Positions 52,717 through 61,815 of a DNA stretch of 64,000 nt are shown here, piece by piece. The DNA lies in NCBI RefSeq assembly GCF_033807535.1, contig NZ_CP136856.1, positions 1,979,001-2,043,000 of the forward strand, read 5' to 3'. Every line of letters starts with the position of its first letter. The first letter of the stretch is position 1. The translations under genes and the position numbers were made by a program. The notes beneath the pieces are model-generated. The model saw only the letters and a program-made list of their open reading frames with translations. It did no database searches and had not been told where the DNA came from. This DNA is from Oceanisphaera sp. IT1-181. Lineage in GTDB: Bacteria > Pseudomonadota > Gammaproteobacteria > Enterobacterales > Aeromonadaceae.

Positions 52717-52742
52717 AAAGGCATGCCTAAGCATGCCTTTTA
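52717..52742 (-). terminator. Terminator of the malic enzyme gene
   Basis: Minus-strand AAAAGGCATGC - TTAG - GCATGCCTTTTTA, an 11-bp stem with a T-run 47 bases after the stop. Confidence 0.9.
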
Positions 52743-52788
52743 TTGCGACTTATCCTAAAGGATGGGCCACTCACGCCATCTCGTGTTC

Positions 52789-54486
52789 TTAGAAAGAAAC
52801 ACGACGGTATTGGCGATATTCTGGGCTCCAGAAGTTCGCTTCAATGGCCGCGTCCAGTGCTGCATCAGACACTTGTAGTGCCTGACCTTGCAACTGGGCA
52901 GTTTTAGCAACGGCTTTGGCAATTTGACGGCTCACGTCTTGGATCTCTTCCAGTGGCGGCAATAAAGCACCGTCTGGATCGGTTGCCATCGGTGAACAGG
53001 CAGCCAAGGCACGGCTGGCAGACATCAGCATGGCATCCGTCACGCGCTTAGCACCACAGGCCAACACACCTAAACCAATACCTGGGAAGATGTAAGAGTT
53101 GTTGCACTGCACGATTTGGAACAGCTTACCCTTGTATTCCACAGGCGCAAACGGGCTACCAGTGGCCACCAAGGCTTTGCCATCGGTCCAGTTGATGATG
53201 TCTTCAGGTGTGGCTTCCACGCGAGAAGTCGGGTTAGACAACGGAAACACAATCGGGCGCTCGCAATGACTGTGCATAGTCTGGATCACTTCTTTGGTGA
53301 ACAGACCCGGCTGGCCAGATACACCAATTAAGATGTCCGGCTTGCCGTTTTGCATCACTTCCAATAAGGAAATGTTATCGCCGGCAGTGTTCCAGTCGCT
53401 GACACTTTCTACGGTTTGCGCTAATGGACGCTGAAAGTCCACCAGGTTTGGCATGTTGTCGGTGATCAAACCAAAACGGTCCACCATGAACACGCGCTCG
53501 CGCGCTTTTTCATCGCTTAAGCCTTCGGCTTTCATTTGCGCGACAATTTGCTCGGCAATACCACAACCTGCTGAGCCTGAGCCTAAGAAGGCCACTTTTT
53601 TCTCAGACAACTTGCTACCACTGGCCAGACACGCAGCAATCAGTGAGCCCAAGGTAACAGAAGCCGTTCCTTGAATATCATCGTTAAAGCAGCACAGCTC
53701 ATCTTTATAACGATTGAGCAGCGGCATGGCGTTTTTCTGTGCGAAGTCTTCGAACTGCAACAACACATTGGGCCAGCGACGCTTTACTGCCTGAATAAAG
53801 GCGTCGACAAATTCTTCGTACTCTTCGCCCGTTACGCGCGGATTGCGCCAGCCCATATACATAGGATCATTCAGCAGCTGCTGGTTGTTGGTACCGGCGT
53901 CCAGTACTACAGGCAGCGTGTAGGCAGGAGAAATACCACCACAGGCCGTGTACAAAGATAACTTACCAATCGGAATGCCCATGCCGCCAATGCCTTGGTC
54001 GCCCAAGCCCAAAATGCGCTCGCCATCGGTCACCACTATCACTTTTACGTTACGCTTAGTGGCGTTTTGTAAAATATCATCAATGCGATCACGATCAGGA
54101 TAAGAGATAAATAATCCGCGGGCACGACGATAGATATTAGAGAACTCTTCACAAGCCTGACCTACGGTCGGCGTGTAAATAGTGGGCATCATTACGCTGA
54201 TGTGTTCGCGTACCAAACGGTAGAATAAGGTTTCGTTGGTGTCTTGAATATTACGCAGGTAAATGTGCTTATCGAGGTCGCTTTGAAAGGCCGTGAACTG
54301 CTGGTAAGCACGGGCCACTTGCTCTTCAATGGTTTCGATATTATGCGGCAACAGACCATCAAGGTTGAACGCGATGCGCTCATCCTTAGAAAAAGCGCCA
54401 CCTTTGTTCAACAATGGCGTTTCTAATAAGGCAGGTCCGGCAAAAGGTACATAGAGGGCACGTTTTTCATGATGCTCTTTGGGCAT
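52789..54486 (-). CDS. maeA: NAD-dependent malic enzyme
   Basis: A 565-residue enzyme (same length as E. coli MaeA) that decarboxylates malate to pyruvate. Visible motifs are the catalytic Tyr and neighbours in PTIYTPTVGQACEEF, VVTDGERILGLGDQGIGGMGIPIGKLSLY, the metal ligands in CCFNDDIQGTASVTLGSL and the dinucleotide fold FLGSGSAGCGIAEQI. The short C-terminus and the absence of a phosphotransacetylase domain favour MaeA over MaeB. Single gene with its own terminator. Confidence 0.95.
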   Translation of the reverse strand: MPKEHHEKRALYVPFAGPALLETPLLNKGGAFSKDERIAFNLDGLLPHNIETIEEQVARAYQQFTAFQSDLDKHIYLRNIQDTNETLFYRLVREHISVMMPTIYTPTVGQACEEFSNIYRRARGLFISYPDRDRIDDILQNATKRNVKVIVVTDGERILGLGDQGIGGMGIPIGKLSLYTACGGISPAYTLPVVLDAGTNNQQLLNDPMYMGWRNPRVTGEEYEEFVDAFIQAVKRRWPNVLLQFEDFAQKNAMPLLNRYKDELCCFNDDIQGTASVTLGSLIAACLASGSKLSEKKVAFLGSGSAGCGIAEQIVAQMKAEGLSDEKARERVFMVDRFGLITDNMPNLVDFQRPLAQTVESVSDWNTAGDNISLLEVMQNGKPDILIGVSGQPGLFTKEVIQTMHSHCERPIVFPLSNPTSRVEATPEDIINWTDGKALVATGSPFAPVEYKGKLFQIVQCNNSYIFPGIGLGVLACGAKRVTDAMLMSASRALAACSPMATDPDGALLPPLEEIQDVSRQIAKAVAKTAQLQGQALQVSDAALDAAIEANFWSPEYRQYRRVSF

Positions 54487-54621
54487 AAGACATCTCGCTT
54501 AAGTTATAGTCCGCAGGGGAGTTATGATTTGAATAGTTGGGGGCTCGCGCCCAGTATAAGCCAAGCACACCTAGCAAACCACACCTTGAGTCGCTTATCC
54601 TTGGCTTATCCGTGCCTTATT

Positions 54622-55782
54622 CTAAAGTTCAGCTAAAATGTGCGGCAAATGTGCTACCACACAGTTACGCCCTTGGCTTTTTGCTTTATATAACGCCTCA
54701 TCCGCCAATTGAATCAACTGCGTCACATCGCTATTTTTATCGCCACTCACCACGCCGCCACTCAAGGTCACCAGCACCTCGGTTTCATCCAAGGGATTTT
54801 CGATGGGCTGCGACTCCACGGCTAAACGCAGGGTTTCCGCTTGGCGAGCCCCTTGCTCGAGCGCAGTATTAGGCAATAACACCACAAACTCTTCGCCGCC
54901 GTAGCGGGCAATGAGCGCATCGGGCCCAAAAATATCGACCAAGGTGGTGGACACGCTGACCAGCACTTCATCGCCCATCAAATGCCCCTGCTCGTCATTA
55001 ATGCGCTTAAATTTATCGAGATCGAATAAAATTAAGGTAAAGCTCTGGCCGGCTTTATTCTCTTGGCGCACCGCATTTAATTGCTGCATAAATAACCGTC
55101 GGTTCATCAGCCGCGTTAAGGGATCTCGAGTCGACTCGCGATATAAGTCGAGCAACATCCGCAACTGGCCGCTTTGTACCCACAGCATGGCCAAGCTAAA
55201 ACACAACAGCAGCCAGACTCTGTCTATCAGCTGGCCGTTATCCAAAGTATGAGAGTCGAGCCAGTAGTCGGTGCCCAATACCGCCGCCAAAATAAACACC
55301 ACCACCCGCAAGCCCGAGCGAATCGGCAGCGGCAATACTGCAAGTAATGCCAATAAAAAATACGGGAAGGCGACGTAACCTGCGGGAATAGTAGCCACAT
55401 CGCGAAAGCTCCATAAGCTCACGGCGTTAAAGAACAGCAAAATGCTCAGTAGCGCAAACAGCGACAGCACCATCCAACGTCGATTGAGTTTGCACAAATA
55501 ACTGAGCGGCAATAAGGGCGTGAGCATGGCACCTGTGATCAGGCGCACCTTCCACAACAGCTTAAAATGCGCAGCATCCAACACCCACCAGTCCACAGCA
55601 ACCCAACCGGCGATCCCCATAATCAGTAAGGTGACCAGCCAGCGAAAACGCACCGCCACAAATCCAATCCGGATGAGTCTAAAATCCCGAGAGTGATAAT
55701 GATCACTCCAGTATTCTTTCAGTTCCAACCCATTCCCCTTTTTTAAGTTGCAAGATGGTGAATGCCTTTCACCCACAGCCAT
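54622..55782 (-). CDS. Membrane diguanylate cyclase (GGDEF)
   Basis: A 386-residue protein with about six hydrophobic helices between residues 45 and 205, then a GGDEF domain (about 215-380). The signature is DPLTRLMNRRLFMQQL, FDLDKFKRINDEQGHLMGDEVL and ARYGGEEFVVLLP, so the active-site loop is GGEEF and should make cyclic di-GMP. The inhibitory RxxD site normally just before it reads FGPD, so product feedback is probably absent. No sensor domain is recognised in the membrane part. A shorter start near MELKEYW-like residues is possible (for example at an internal Leu/Met codon); 55782 is the longest. Confidence 0.85.
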   Translation of the reverse strand: MAVGERHSPSCNLKKGNGLELKEYWSDHYHSRDFRLIRIGFVAVRFRWLVTLLIMGIAGWVAVDWWVLDAAHFKLLWKVRLITGAMLTPLLPLSYLCKLNRRWMVLSLFALLSILLFFNAVSLWSFRDVATIPAGYVAFPYFLLALLAVLPLPIRSGLRVVVFILAAVLGTDYWLDSHTLDNGQLIDRVWLLLCFSLAMLWVQSGQLRMLLDLYRESTRDPLTRLMNRRLFMQQLNAVRQENKAGQSFTLILFDLDKFKRINDEQGHLMGDEVLVSVSTTLVDIFGPDALIARYGGEEFVVLLPNTALEQGARQAETLRLAVESQPIENPLDETEVLVTLSGGVVSGDKNSDVTQLIQLADEALYKAKSQGRNCVVAHLPHILAEL

Positions 55783-56034
55783 GCTGCGCCGATATAATTG
55801 GCTTCAAAAAGCAAGTGCGACACGGCTTTAGCTGTGAAGCGGCTCAAATCATACCAAAAACGCTAACATTAGCTAAAACCTCTGTAGCCCGTCAGTGTAT
55901 AATGCTGATGCTCAAAAATCATTGAGTTAGCAGTGTTATTATTCTTTTGCACGCGCTTGTTTGCCGCCGTCGTCGCCCATAACCGTCTGCTTCGTTTATT
56001 TATTCGCCCTTTTTAACCGCATCAGGAGTGTACT

Positions 56035-56385
56035 TTGACCATCAAGCTCTATGGTATTAAAAATTGTGACACCATCAAAAAAGCCCGTAAATGGTTAGCT
56101 GAACGCGAGATTTCCTACCAATTTATTGATCACCGCATTGATGGTTTAGACCCAGCACAGCTTAAAGCGTGGCTCGCCCAATTGGGCTGGGAAGCAGTAC
56201 TCAATAAAAGAGGCACCACTTATCGCGCCTTAACCGAACAGCAAAAAACGGACTTAAATTCCGAGACCGCCTTCGAGTTGCTGCTCGCTCAGCCGGCCAT
56301 GATCAAGCGCCCGCTGTTGCAGGTAAACGACCAGCTTTATCTGGGGTTTAATGACACCTTATACAGTGAGCTGTTTTCGCAGTAA
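56035..56385 (+). CDS. ArsC/Spx-family protein (YffB-like)
   Basis: A 116-residue thioredoxin-fold protein with MTIKLYGIKNCDTIKKARKWLAE, one active-site Cys (NCDTIKKA) and the conserved KRPLL near residue 90. YffB-like proteins resemble arsenate reductase but have no proven reductase role. It starts with TTG, supported by AGGAG eight bases upstream. It abuts the next gene: its stop is immediately followed by an ATG. Confidence 0.88.
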   Translation: MTIKLYGIKNCDTIKKARKWLAEREISYQFIDHRIDGLDPAQLKAWLAQLGWEAVLNKRGTTYRALTEQQKTDLNSETAFELLLAQPAMIKRPLLQVNDQLYLGFNDTLYSELFSQ

Positions 56386-57135
56386 ATGCGCCAACCTAAC
56401 CGAGGAGCCTTGCCTGATATGGAAGCCAATAGCCTGCTGGGCTTAAACGACGACCATGTGGTGGCGTTAAACGAACCCGGCCATAGGTTGCACCCTGACG
56501 CCAAAGTCGCCTTTATGGCCATGCAAGCGGCAGCGGCACGGGCGGGCTTTAATTTGCAGCCCGCTTCTAGCTATCGCAACTTTAATAGGCAACTCGCCAT
56601 TTGGAATGCGAAATATGAAGGCCTTCGCCCAGTATTAGACGCCAGCAGCCAGCCGCTCGACACTTTAAGCTTAACGCCCAGCCAACGTATTGACGCCATC
56701 TTGCATTGGAGCGCCCTGCCCGGCACCAGCCGCCACCATTGGGGCAGTGATGTGGATGTGTACGATCCTACTTTATTGCCCGCCAGTACCAAGCTGGCAC
56801 TTGAACCTTGGGAATATGAAGCGGACGGTTATTTTTATCCGCTCAGCCTGTGGTTAAACGCGAATATGGCGCGCTTTGGCTTTTATCTGCCTTTTGCCAA
56901 CGCCAACGGCGGCGTGGCCATCGAGCCTTGGCATTTGAGTTATCGCCCCGTGGCCGAGATGTGTGCCGGCCAGCTAACACCTGCGCTCGTTGCTGAGGCG
57001 CTCAGTGGTCAGCAAATTAACGGAAAAGCGCATATCCTTAAGCAACTGGACGAGATTTTTACGCGTTTTATTAGCCACGCTACTATTGATCATCCTATTA
57101 TTCCCTACACTAATATTGCCGCTACCAAGGAGTAA
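56386..57135 (+). CDS. M15-family peptidase (D-alanyl-D-alanine carboxypeptidase-like)
   Basis: A protein of about 249 residues with VanY/M15 features: PASSYRNFNRQLAIWNAKYEG, GTSRHHWGSDVDVYDP (zinc-binding His and Asp) and IEPWHLSYRP (catalytic Glu and third ligand His). The family trims peptidoglycan D-Ala-D-Ala ends. No signal peptide is evident, which is unusual for a cell-wall enzyme. ATG at 56386 follows the previous stop directly; ATG at 56419 has AGGAG about 12 bases upstream and is an alternative. Confidence 0.82.
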   Translation: MRQPNRGALPDMEANSLLGLNDDHVVALNEPGHRLHPDAKVAFMAMQAAAARAGFNLQPASSYRNFNRQLAIWNAKYEGLRPVLDASSQPLDTLSLTPSQRIDAILHWSALPGTSRHHWGSDVDVYDPTLLPASTKLALEPWEYEADGYFYPLSLWLNANMARFGFYLPFANANGGVAIEPWHLSYRPVAEMCAGQLTPALVAEALSGQQINGKAHILKQLDEIFTRFISHATIDHPIIPYTNIAATKE

Positions 57136-57138
57136 CGT

Positions 57139-57375
57139 ATGAGTACTTGGCTATGGATTGCACTGCCGCTGTTGTTTATTGTTGGGCTGTTTGTGAGTGC
57201 GCTTAAAGACACCAAGCGGGTTGAACGCGTGGTGAAGAAAAACCGCGATAAAATGCAGTTAAAAGATTGGGATCAAGAAGAGAAAAAAGACAAAGCCAAA
57301 GAAGAAAACTGGGGAGTACCGCCCGCTCCTCCTGGTGAGTATCACCCAGAAGACGATCAAGATAAAAAGCAGTAA
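57139..57375 (+). CDS. Small membrane protein with a charged tail
   Basis: A 78-residue protein with one N-terminal hydrophobic helix (STWLWIALPLLFIVGLFVSAL), then a Lys/Glu/Asp-rich cytoplasmic tail (KKNRDKMQLKDWDQEEKKDKAK) and a Pro-rich end. No family is recognised. It starts three bases after the M15 gene and likely shares its transcript. Confidence 0.65.
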   Translation: MSTWLWIALPLLFIVGLFVSALKDTKRVERVVKKNRDKMQLKDWDQEEKKDKAKEENWGVPPAPPGEYHPEDDQDKKQ

Positions 57376-57582
57376 CAGCGCCGAGCTAACAACAAACACC
57401 GTCTTGGGTAGAAGCCGCTTTAGCCGGCTGGTTTTGTGCAGCAAAACGTGGAATTTGTACATCAGTTCCGGCGTTGCAGGATTTAACAGTTAAAGCTGCT
57501 ACAAGGGCAGTTGGGATTTGCCGACCAGCGCAGCAATGGCCTTTAAAAATGCCGCGCTGTGCGTCTATATTTAATGCCCTTT
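57376..57582. repeat. GCCGCTTTAGC-type repeat spacer
   Basis: About 57412-57450 carries a GTAGAAGCCGCTTTAGCCGG arm with GTTTTGTGCAGCAAAAC next to it, like the inner repeat of the 10671-10710 region. No gene. Confidence 0.55.
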
Positions 57583-58701
57583 TTATACCGCCGCCAACAC
57601 CTGCTGCAATGGCGTATGGCTTAAACCATGCGCTTCGGCAACCGCAGGGCAAATAACTAGGCCTTCATGCACATTCAGCCCTTGAGCCAAATGCGCATCT
57701 TGACGTAACGCTGCTTGCCAACCCAAGTTAGCCAAAGCCTTAACGTAAGGCAGGGTGGCATTGGTCAGCGCAAACGTAGACGTATAAGCCACGGCGCCTG
57801 GCATATTAGCCACACAATAATGCACCACGCCGTCCACTTCATAGGTGGGGTCTTGATGAGTGGTCACGCGGCTGGTTTCAAAACAGCCACCTTGATCGAT
57901 CGCCACATCCACCATGACCGCGCCTTTAGGCATTAATGCCAGCATCTGCTTGGTCACTAACTTTGGCGCGGCAGCACCGGGGATCAACACAGCGCCAATC
58001 ACCAGCTCGCTGCGTGATAACTCACGTTCTATGTTATCCACGGTCGAATACAAGGTTTTAAGATTGGGCCCATAGAGGGCATCCAGCTCTTTTAAACGCG
58101 TAAGCGAAGAGTCCACTAAGGTCACATCTGCACCTAAACCCATGGCCATGCGCGCCGCGTTCACGCCCACTACACCACCGCCCAACACTAATACCCGTGC
58201 CGGTGATACACCGGGTACGCCACCGAGCAAGACACCGCGCCCGCCTTGGGCTTTTTCCAGACAATGCGCACCTGCTTGAATGGCCATGCGCCCCGCCACT
58301 TCGCTCATCGGCGCCAATAAAGGCAAACCGCCCTTATGGTCGGTGACAGTTTCATAGGCAATGGCCGTGCAACCTGAGGCCAGTAAGCTCTGGGTTTGCG
58401 CTAAATCAGGCGCCAAGTGTAGGTAAGTAAACAATACCTGTCCGGCTCTCAGTTGTTGGCATTCGTGAGGCTGGGGCTCTTTAACCTTGATGATCAAATC
58501 GCATCTGGCGTAAATATCACGGGCATCCGCCACCAGCTCGGCCCCGGCAGTGGCATACTCTGCATCCGCCAAGCCAATGCCAGCACCGGCACCGCACTCC
58601 ACCAAGACCTGATGGCCATCGAGCACCAACTCTTTTACGCCACCGGGTGTTAGCCCTACCCGATATTCATGATTTTTAATTTCTCTTGGAACCCCGATGA
58701 A
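57583..58701 (-). CDS. ald: Alanine dehydrogenase
   Basis: A 372-residue NAD-dependent enzyme that interconverts alanine with pyruvate and ammonia. The start at 58701 gives the family N-terminus MFIGVPREIKNHEYRVGLTPGGV and has GAGG nearby; the frame from 58722 is longer than needed. Conserved pieces are KVKEPQPHE, PLLAPMSEVAGRMA, the dinucleotide fold VLVLGGGVVGVNAARMA, and VVHYCVANMPGAVAYTSTFALTNATLPY. Confidence 0.95.
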   Translation of the reverse strand, partial: FIGVPREIKNHEYRVGLTPGGVKELVLDGHQVLVECGAGAGIGLADAEYATAGAELVADARDIYARCDLIIKVKEPQPHECQQLRAGQVLFTYLHLAPDLAQTQSLLASGCTAIAYETVTDHKGGLPLLAPMSEVAGRMAIQAGAHCLEKAQGGRGVLLGGVPGVSPARVLVLGGGVVGVNAARMAMGLGADVTLVDSSLTRLKELDALYGPNLKTLYSTVDNIERELSRSELVIGAVLIPGAAAPKLVTKQMLALMPKGAVMVDVAIDQGGCFETSRVTTHQDPTYEVDGVVHYCVANMPGAVAYTSTFALTNATLPYVKALANLGWQAALRQDAHLAQGLNVHEGLVICPAVAEAHGLSHTPLQQVLAAV

Positions 58702-59005
58702 CATCTTTGCCTCTGTGAGCATATCTGAATGACGCCATTATAGCGCAGCGCAAGCACAAAGCAGCTGCCTTAATACGGCTGGACTCGTTTGACACCCTTC
58801 TGCTTGGCTTGGCTAATGGCTGGAATAGTTTTCAAGATGGCACAGCTCAGAGAGGGTTGCGCCATAAGGTTATGTTTCAGTGAGGGGTAATGTGGTGTGC
58901 CCTTGTGATAAAGCTCAAGAGTATGGCGGCTTAGCATTGCTGACACGGCTGAAATATGCTCAATTTAGCTTATGATTTATTTAACTGGCGCAGGGAGGGA
59001 GCGAT
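58702..59005. other. Spacer between ald and the DUF1289 gene
   Basis: 304 bases between divergent genes. It should hold both promoters. I found no clear regulatory site or repeat. Confidence 0.4.
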
Positions 59006-59266
59006 ATGGAACAACTGGAGTTCTTTGACGTCCCTAGCCCCTGTATTAGTGTGTGTCAGGTGAATAATAGAGGCTATTGCAAAGGCTGCTTTCGCAGCCG
59101 AGATGAGCGCTTTAATTGGCTAAAATTTAGTGCGGGCCAAAAGCGTGAAGTGATCCGCTTATGCCAAGACCGCAAACGACGCGTGCTGGCGGCGGCCCGT
59201 AAAAAACAGCTTGAGCTGGCGTTTGACGACGAACAAACTCCACCACAAGATTCACTGCCGCTTTAA
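59006..59266 (+). CDS. DUF1289 family protein
   Basis: An 86-residue protein with the DUF1289 motif SPCISVCQVNNRGYCKGCFRSRDERFNW, four cysteines suited to metal binding (C-x3-C-x7-C-x2-C). The rest is a basic helix (LCQDRKRRVLAAARKK). YdhL of E. coli belongs here; function unknown. AGGGAGGG precedes the ATG. Confidence 0.85.
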   Translation: MEQLEFFDVPSPCISVCQVNNRGYCKGCFRSRDERFNWLKFSAGQKREVIRLCQDRKRRVLAAARKKQLELAFDDEQTPPQDSLPL

Positions 59267-59329
59267 GCCTGCTGTTTATCCCATCTTTTGTAACGTTTTT
59301 GTTGTGTGGCCCTGTTGTAGGTTAAGGGT

Positions 59330-59460
59330 ATTAGCCACGGATTTTGTTGGTTTTCCCTTGTAGGAGCCAATTTATTCGGCTCAGTTTGCTTTGGTTTTAA
59401 ATCCGCCAGCTACGCTGGCCCGGCGAGGTCCTCTTTATCAAAGAGACGGCCGGCTACAGG
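59330..59460. repeat. CTCTTTATCAAAGAG-type repeat
   Basis: CTCTTTATCAAAGAG (near 59431-59445) and CCAGCTACGCTGGCC (about 59407) are pieces also seen in the MITE cores and near 11150. No gene. Confidence 0.55.
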
Positions 59461-59505
59461 TACACAAAAGTGCCGGTTACAAGTGATCTGTTCTTCGCCC
59501 TTCAT

Positions 59506-60387
59506 TCAACATTGGTTTTCCAACCCTAGCCGCTCGCGCATTAACTCACTAATAAACTTGGCGGGCTCGGCTTCTAAATGCAGATGATGACTGCCCTTTA
59601 ACGTGTGCAAGGTTAAATCAGGCACCTGCTCTAACATGGGTTGAATGAGCACCAGCTCTTCGCCGCGCTCGGCCATCACCAACAATACCGGCATGCTCAG
59701 TTGCTGCACAAAGGCCTGTAATTGCGACTCACACATACGCAGTAACGACGGCTGCGTTAGCGCCATATCAGAACGCCACACCCAGCCCTGATCCGTTTGT
59801 TGTAAACCGCGCTCCAATAATGCGATGGCGGCACTTTCACTCACCGGCCAACGGCTGTTCACCCGTGCCGCCACCGCTTGCTCAAAGCTGGCATAAGGCT
59901 TAAGACGGCGCGAACTTAAGCGCGCACCGCGACGCACGGCTTTGGCCATTAATTGCGGCAATTCTTCAACGGGATAGGTTAAGGGCACTAAACCATCAAT
60001 TAAAAACAGCTGACTAATGCGCTCAGGAAAGGCACCGGCTAACAGGGTCGCCACGCCGGCACCCAATGAATGACCGAGCAAGGCCACTTGTTTAAGCTTT
60101 AGCTCATCGAGCAGCGCATACACATCTGCCACATGATCCCAGCTGCAATAACTCTGGCCGCCGCTCAAGTGATCGGAAAACCCGTGCCCCGCAAAGTCTA
60201 ACGCTATGATGCGCAGTTCAGGTAAATTCTCAGCAAGCAAGCTAAAGCTGGCCGCATTATCCAGCCAACCGTGTAATGCCACTACTGGCACGCCATCCGC
60301 TGGCCCCCACTCCATCACCGCTAACTGGCGGCCATGATGGGTAAACTGCCAATTTTTATAACGAACAGTCACGGCTAAGGTTTCCAA
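59506..60387 (-). CDS. Alpha/beta hydrolase
   Basis: A 293-residue serine hydrolase with oxyanion motif LHGWLDNAASF, nucleophile Ser107 in GHSLGAG, and a C-terminal His in LKGSHHLHLE. The acid residue is not fixed by inspection. The substrate is unknown; similar proteins are esterase-like. It overlaps the MetQ-like gene by 13 bases, so the two are likely co-transcribed. Confidence 0.82.
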   Translation of the reverse strand: METLAVTVRYKNWQFTHHGRQLAVMEWGPADGVPVVALHGWLDNAASFSLLAENLPELRIIALDFAGHGFSDHLSGGQSYCSWDHVADVYALLDELKLKQVALLGHSLGAGVATLLAGAFPERISQLFLIDGLVPLTYPVEELPQLMAKAVRRGARLSSRRLKPYASFEQAVAARVNSRWPVSESAAIALLERGLQQTDQGWVWRSDMALTQPSLLRMCESQLQAFVQQLSMPVLLVMAERGEELVLIQPMLEQVPDLTLHTLKGSHHLHLEAEPAKFISELMRERLGLENQC

Positions 60388-61187
60388 GATTCAGGGTATT
60401 TATAGCCCTCGAAGCGCTTAACTGCGTAGTCTTTAAAGGCCGTGGAGTTATAGGCGTCAATGACGTCTTGTACAAAGGGCGCGTCTTGATCGGCGCTGCG
60501 CACCACTACCCAGTTAATAAAGTCATAACTACGTTCTAAAAACAGGCCGTCGGTAAAGGCAATGCCGCTTGAGGCGGCATAGTTACCATTGATCACCGCA
60601 AAATCCACGTCGGCACGGGCACGCGGCAGCTGTGCCGCTTCCAACATCAGCAACTTAATGCCTTTATTGTTTTCGGCAATATCAAACTCACTGGCCTTTA
60701 ACGGGTCGATATCAGCTTTTAAGGTGATCCAGCCTAAATCTGCCAGCATCAACAGCGCGCGGGCCTGATTACTGGGGTCGTTGGGAATAGCCACAGTACT
60801 GCCAGTTTTTACTTTATCAAGCATATGTAGCTTTCCAGCGTACACACCCATGGGCCCGGTGGGCACCTGAGTAATAGGACTTAATTCCAGCTGGCGGTCT
60901 TTAATAAAGCTCTCAAGGTAAGGTTGGTGCTGAAAGCAGTTCACATCAATGGAGCCTTCGGACAAGGCAATATTGGGCATCACATAATCGGTAAATTCCA
61001 CCAGCTTCACTTTATAACCTTGCTGCTCTAAATAAGGCTTTACCGACTCGGTGACCATATCGGCAAAATCGCCCACTGTAGTGCCAATCACAATTTCTTT
61101 TTTATCCGTATCAATCGCCAGCACAGATCCAGAAAATGCCGCCAAGGCGAACGCCAATAGCGAACCACGAAATAGAGATGAAGACAT
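60375..61187 (-). CDS. MetQ/NlpA-family substrate-binding protein (no lipobox)
   Basis: A 270-residue periplasmic protein with a signal peptide (ending SGSVLA, then IDTDKKEIVIG). Family pieces are FTDYVMPNIALSEGSIDVNCFQHQPYLESF, VAIPNDPSNQARALLML and AAQLPRARADVDFAVINGNYA. MetQ binds methionine for an ABC importer. There is no Cys at the cleavage site, so it is probably soluble rather than lipid-anchored, and no metN/metI genes lie next to it. The substrate is not proven. Confidence 0.82.
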   Translation of the reverse strand: MSSSLFRGSLLAFALAAFSGSVLAIDTDKKEIVIGTTVGDFADMVTESVKPYLEQQGYKVKLVEFTDYVMPNIALSEGSIDVNCFQHQPYLESFIKDRQLELSPITQVPTGPMGVYAGKLHMLDKVKTGSTVAIPNDPSNQARALLMLADLGWITLKADIDPLKASEFDIAENNKGIKLLMLEAAQLPRARADVDFAVINGNYAASSGIAFTDGLFLERSYDFINWVVVRSADQDAPFVQDVIDAYNSTAFKDYAVKRFEGYKYPESWKP

Positions 61188-61340
61188 GATGATTCCTTAA
61201 AATAGAGAAAGCAGCGCCGGGCACCCAGCACCAAGTGCCTAGCTAAAAACTAAAACGAGATCCTGACGTGCAACCGGATGACGGCATAAAGATAAGCACC
61301 CGTTTTTGTTTAGCTTGGTGCTTAGCGCTCCGCGCTATCG
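61188..61340. repeat. Imperfect inverted repeat before the MetQ-like gene
   Basis: AGCACCAAGTGCCTAGCTAAAA (about 61228-61249 region) faces TTTAGCTTGGTGCTTAGCGC (about 61310-61327). The arms share AGCACCAAG and AGCTAAA. It lies between metQ-like and moaE. Confidence 0.5.
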
Positions 61341-61814
61341 TTAATCCCAGTTGCTTGCGGCTTGGGTGTCGCTGTCTTTGGCTTCAACCCAAACGGCACC
61401 TTGGGTGGTTTGTTCTTTTTTCCAAAATGGCGCTTGGGTTTTTAAGTAATCCATCATGAACTGGCAAGCAGCGAAGGCGGCGTCCCTGTGTTGGCTGGCC
61501 ACGCCGACAAACACAATTTGATCGCCCAGCGCTAACGCTCCTACGCGGTGGATAACTTTGCAGCCTAATAATGGCCAGCGCGCTTGGGCTTGTTCAACAA
61601 TACCGTGCAGTGCTTTTTCAGTCATGCCCGGATAATGCTCCAGCGTCAATCCACTCACCAGCGCGCCGTCGTTCATCTCACGCACCTTACCGACAAAGGT
61701 CACTACGGCACCGGTTTGATGCGACTCACTTAAGGCGGCGTATTCCGCGGCCATATCAAAGTCAGCTGTTTGCACCTGAACTTGAGTTTGCACCTGAACT
61801 TGAGTCTGGCTCAT
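61341..61814 (-). CDS. moaE: Molybdopterin synthase catalytic subunit MoaE
   Basis: A 157-residue subunit (E. coli 150) that converts precursor Z to molybdopterin using sulfur from MoaD. Conserved parts are GAVVTFVGKVREMNDG, LTLEHYPGMTEKAL, VIHRVGALALGDQIVFVGVAS and HRDAAFAACQFMMDYLKTQAPFWKKE. The N-terminus carries a two-unit 18-bp repeat (61771-61806, encoding QVQVQT twice), so the functional start may be further in. It begins one base after the moaD stop. Confidence 0.94.
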   Translation of the reverse strand: MSQTQVQVQTQVQVQTADFDMAAEYAALSESHQTGAVVTFVGKVREMNDGALVSGLTLEHYPGMTEKALHGIVEQAQARWPLLGCKVIHRVGALALGDQIVFVGVASQHRDAAFAACQFMMDYLKTQAPFWKKEQTTQGAVWVEAKDSDTQAASNWD

Positions 61815-61815
61815 A

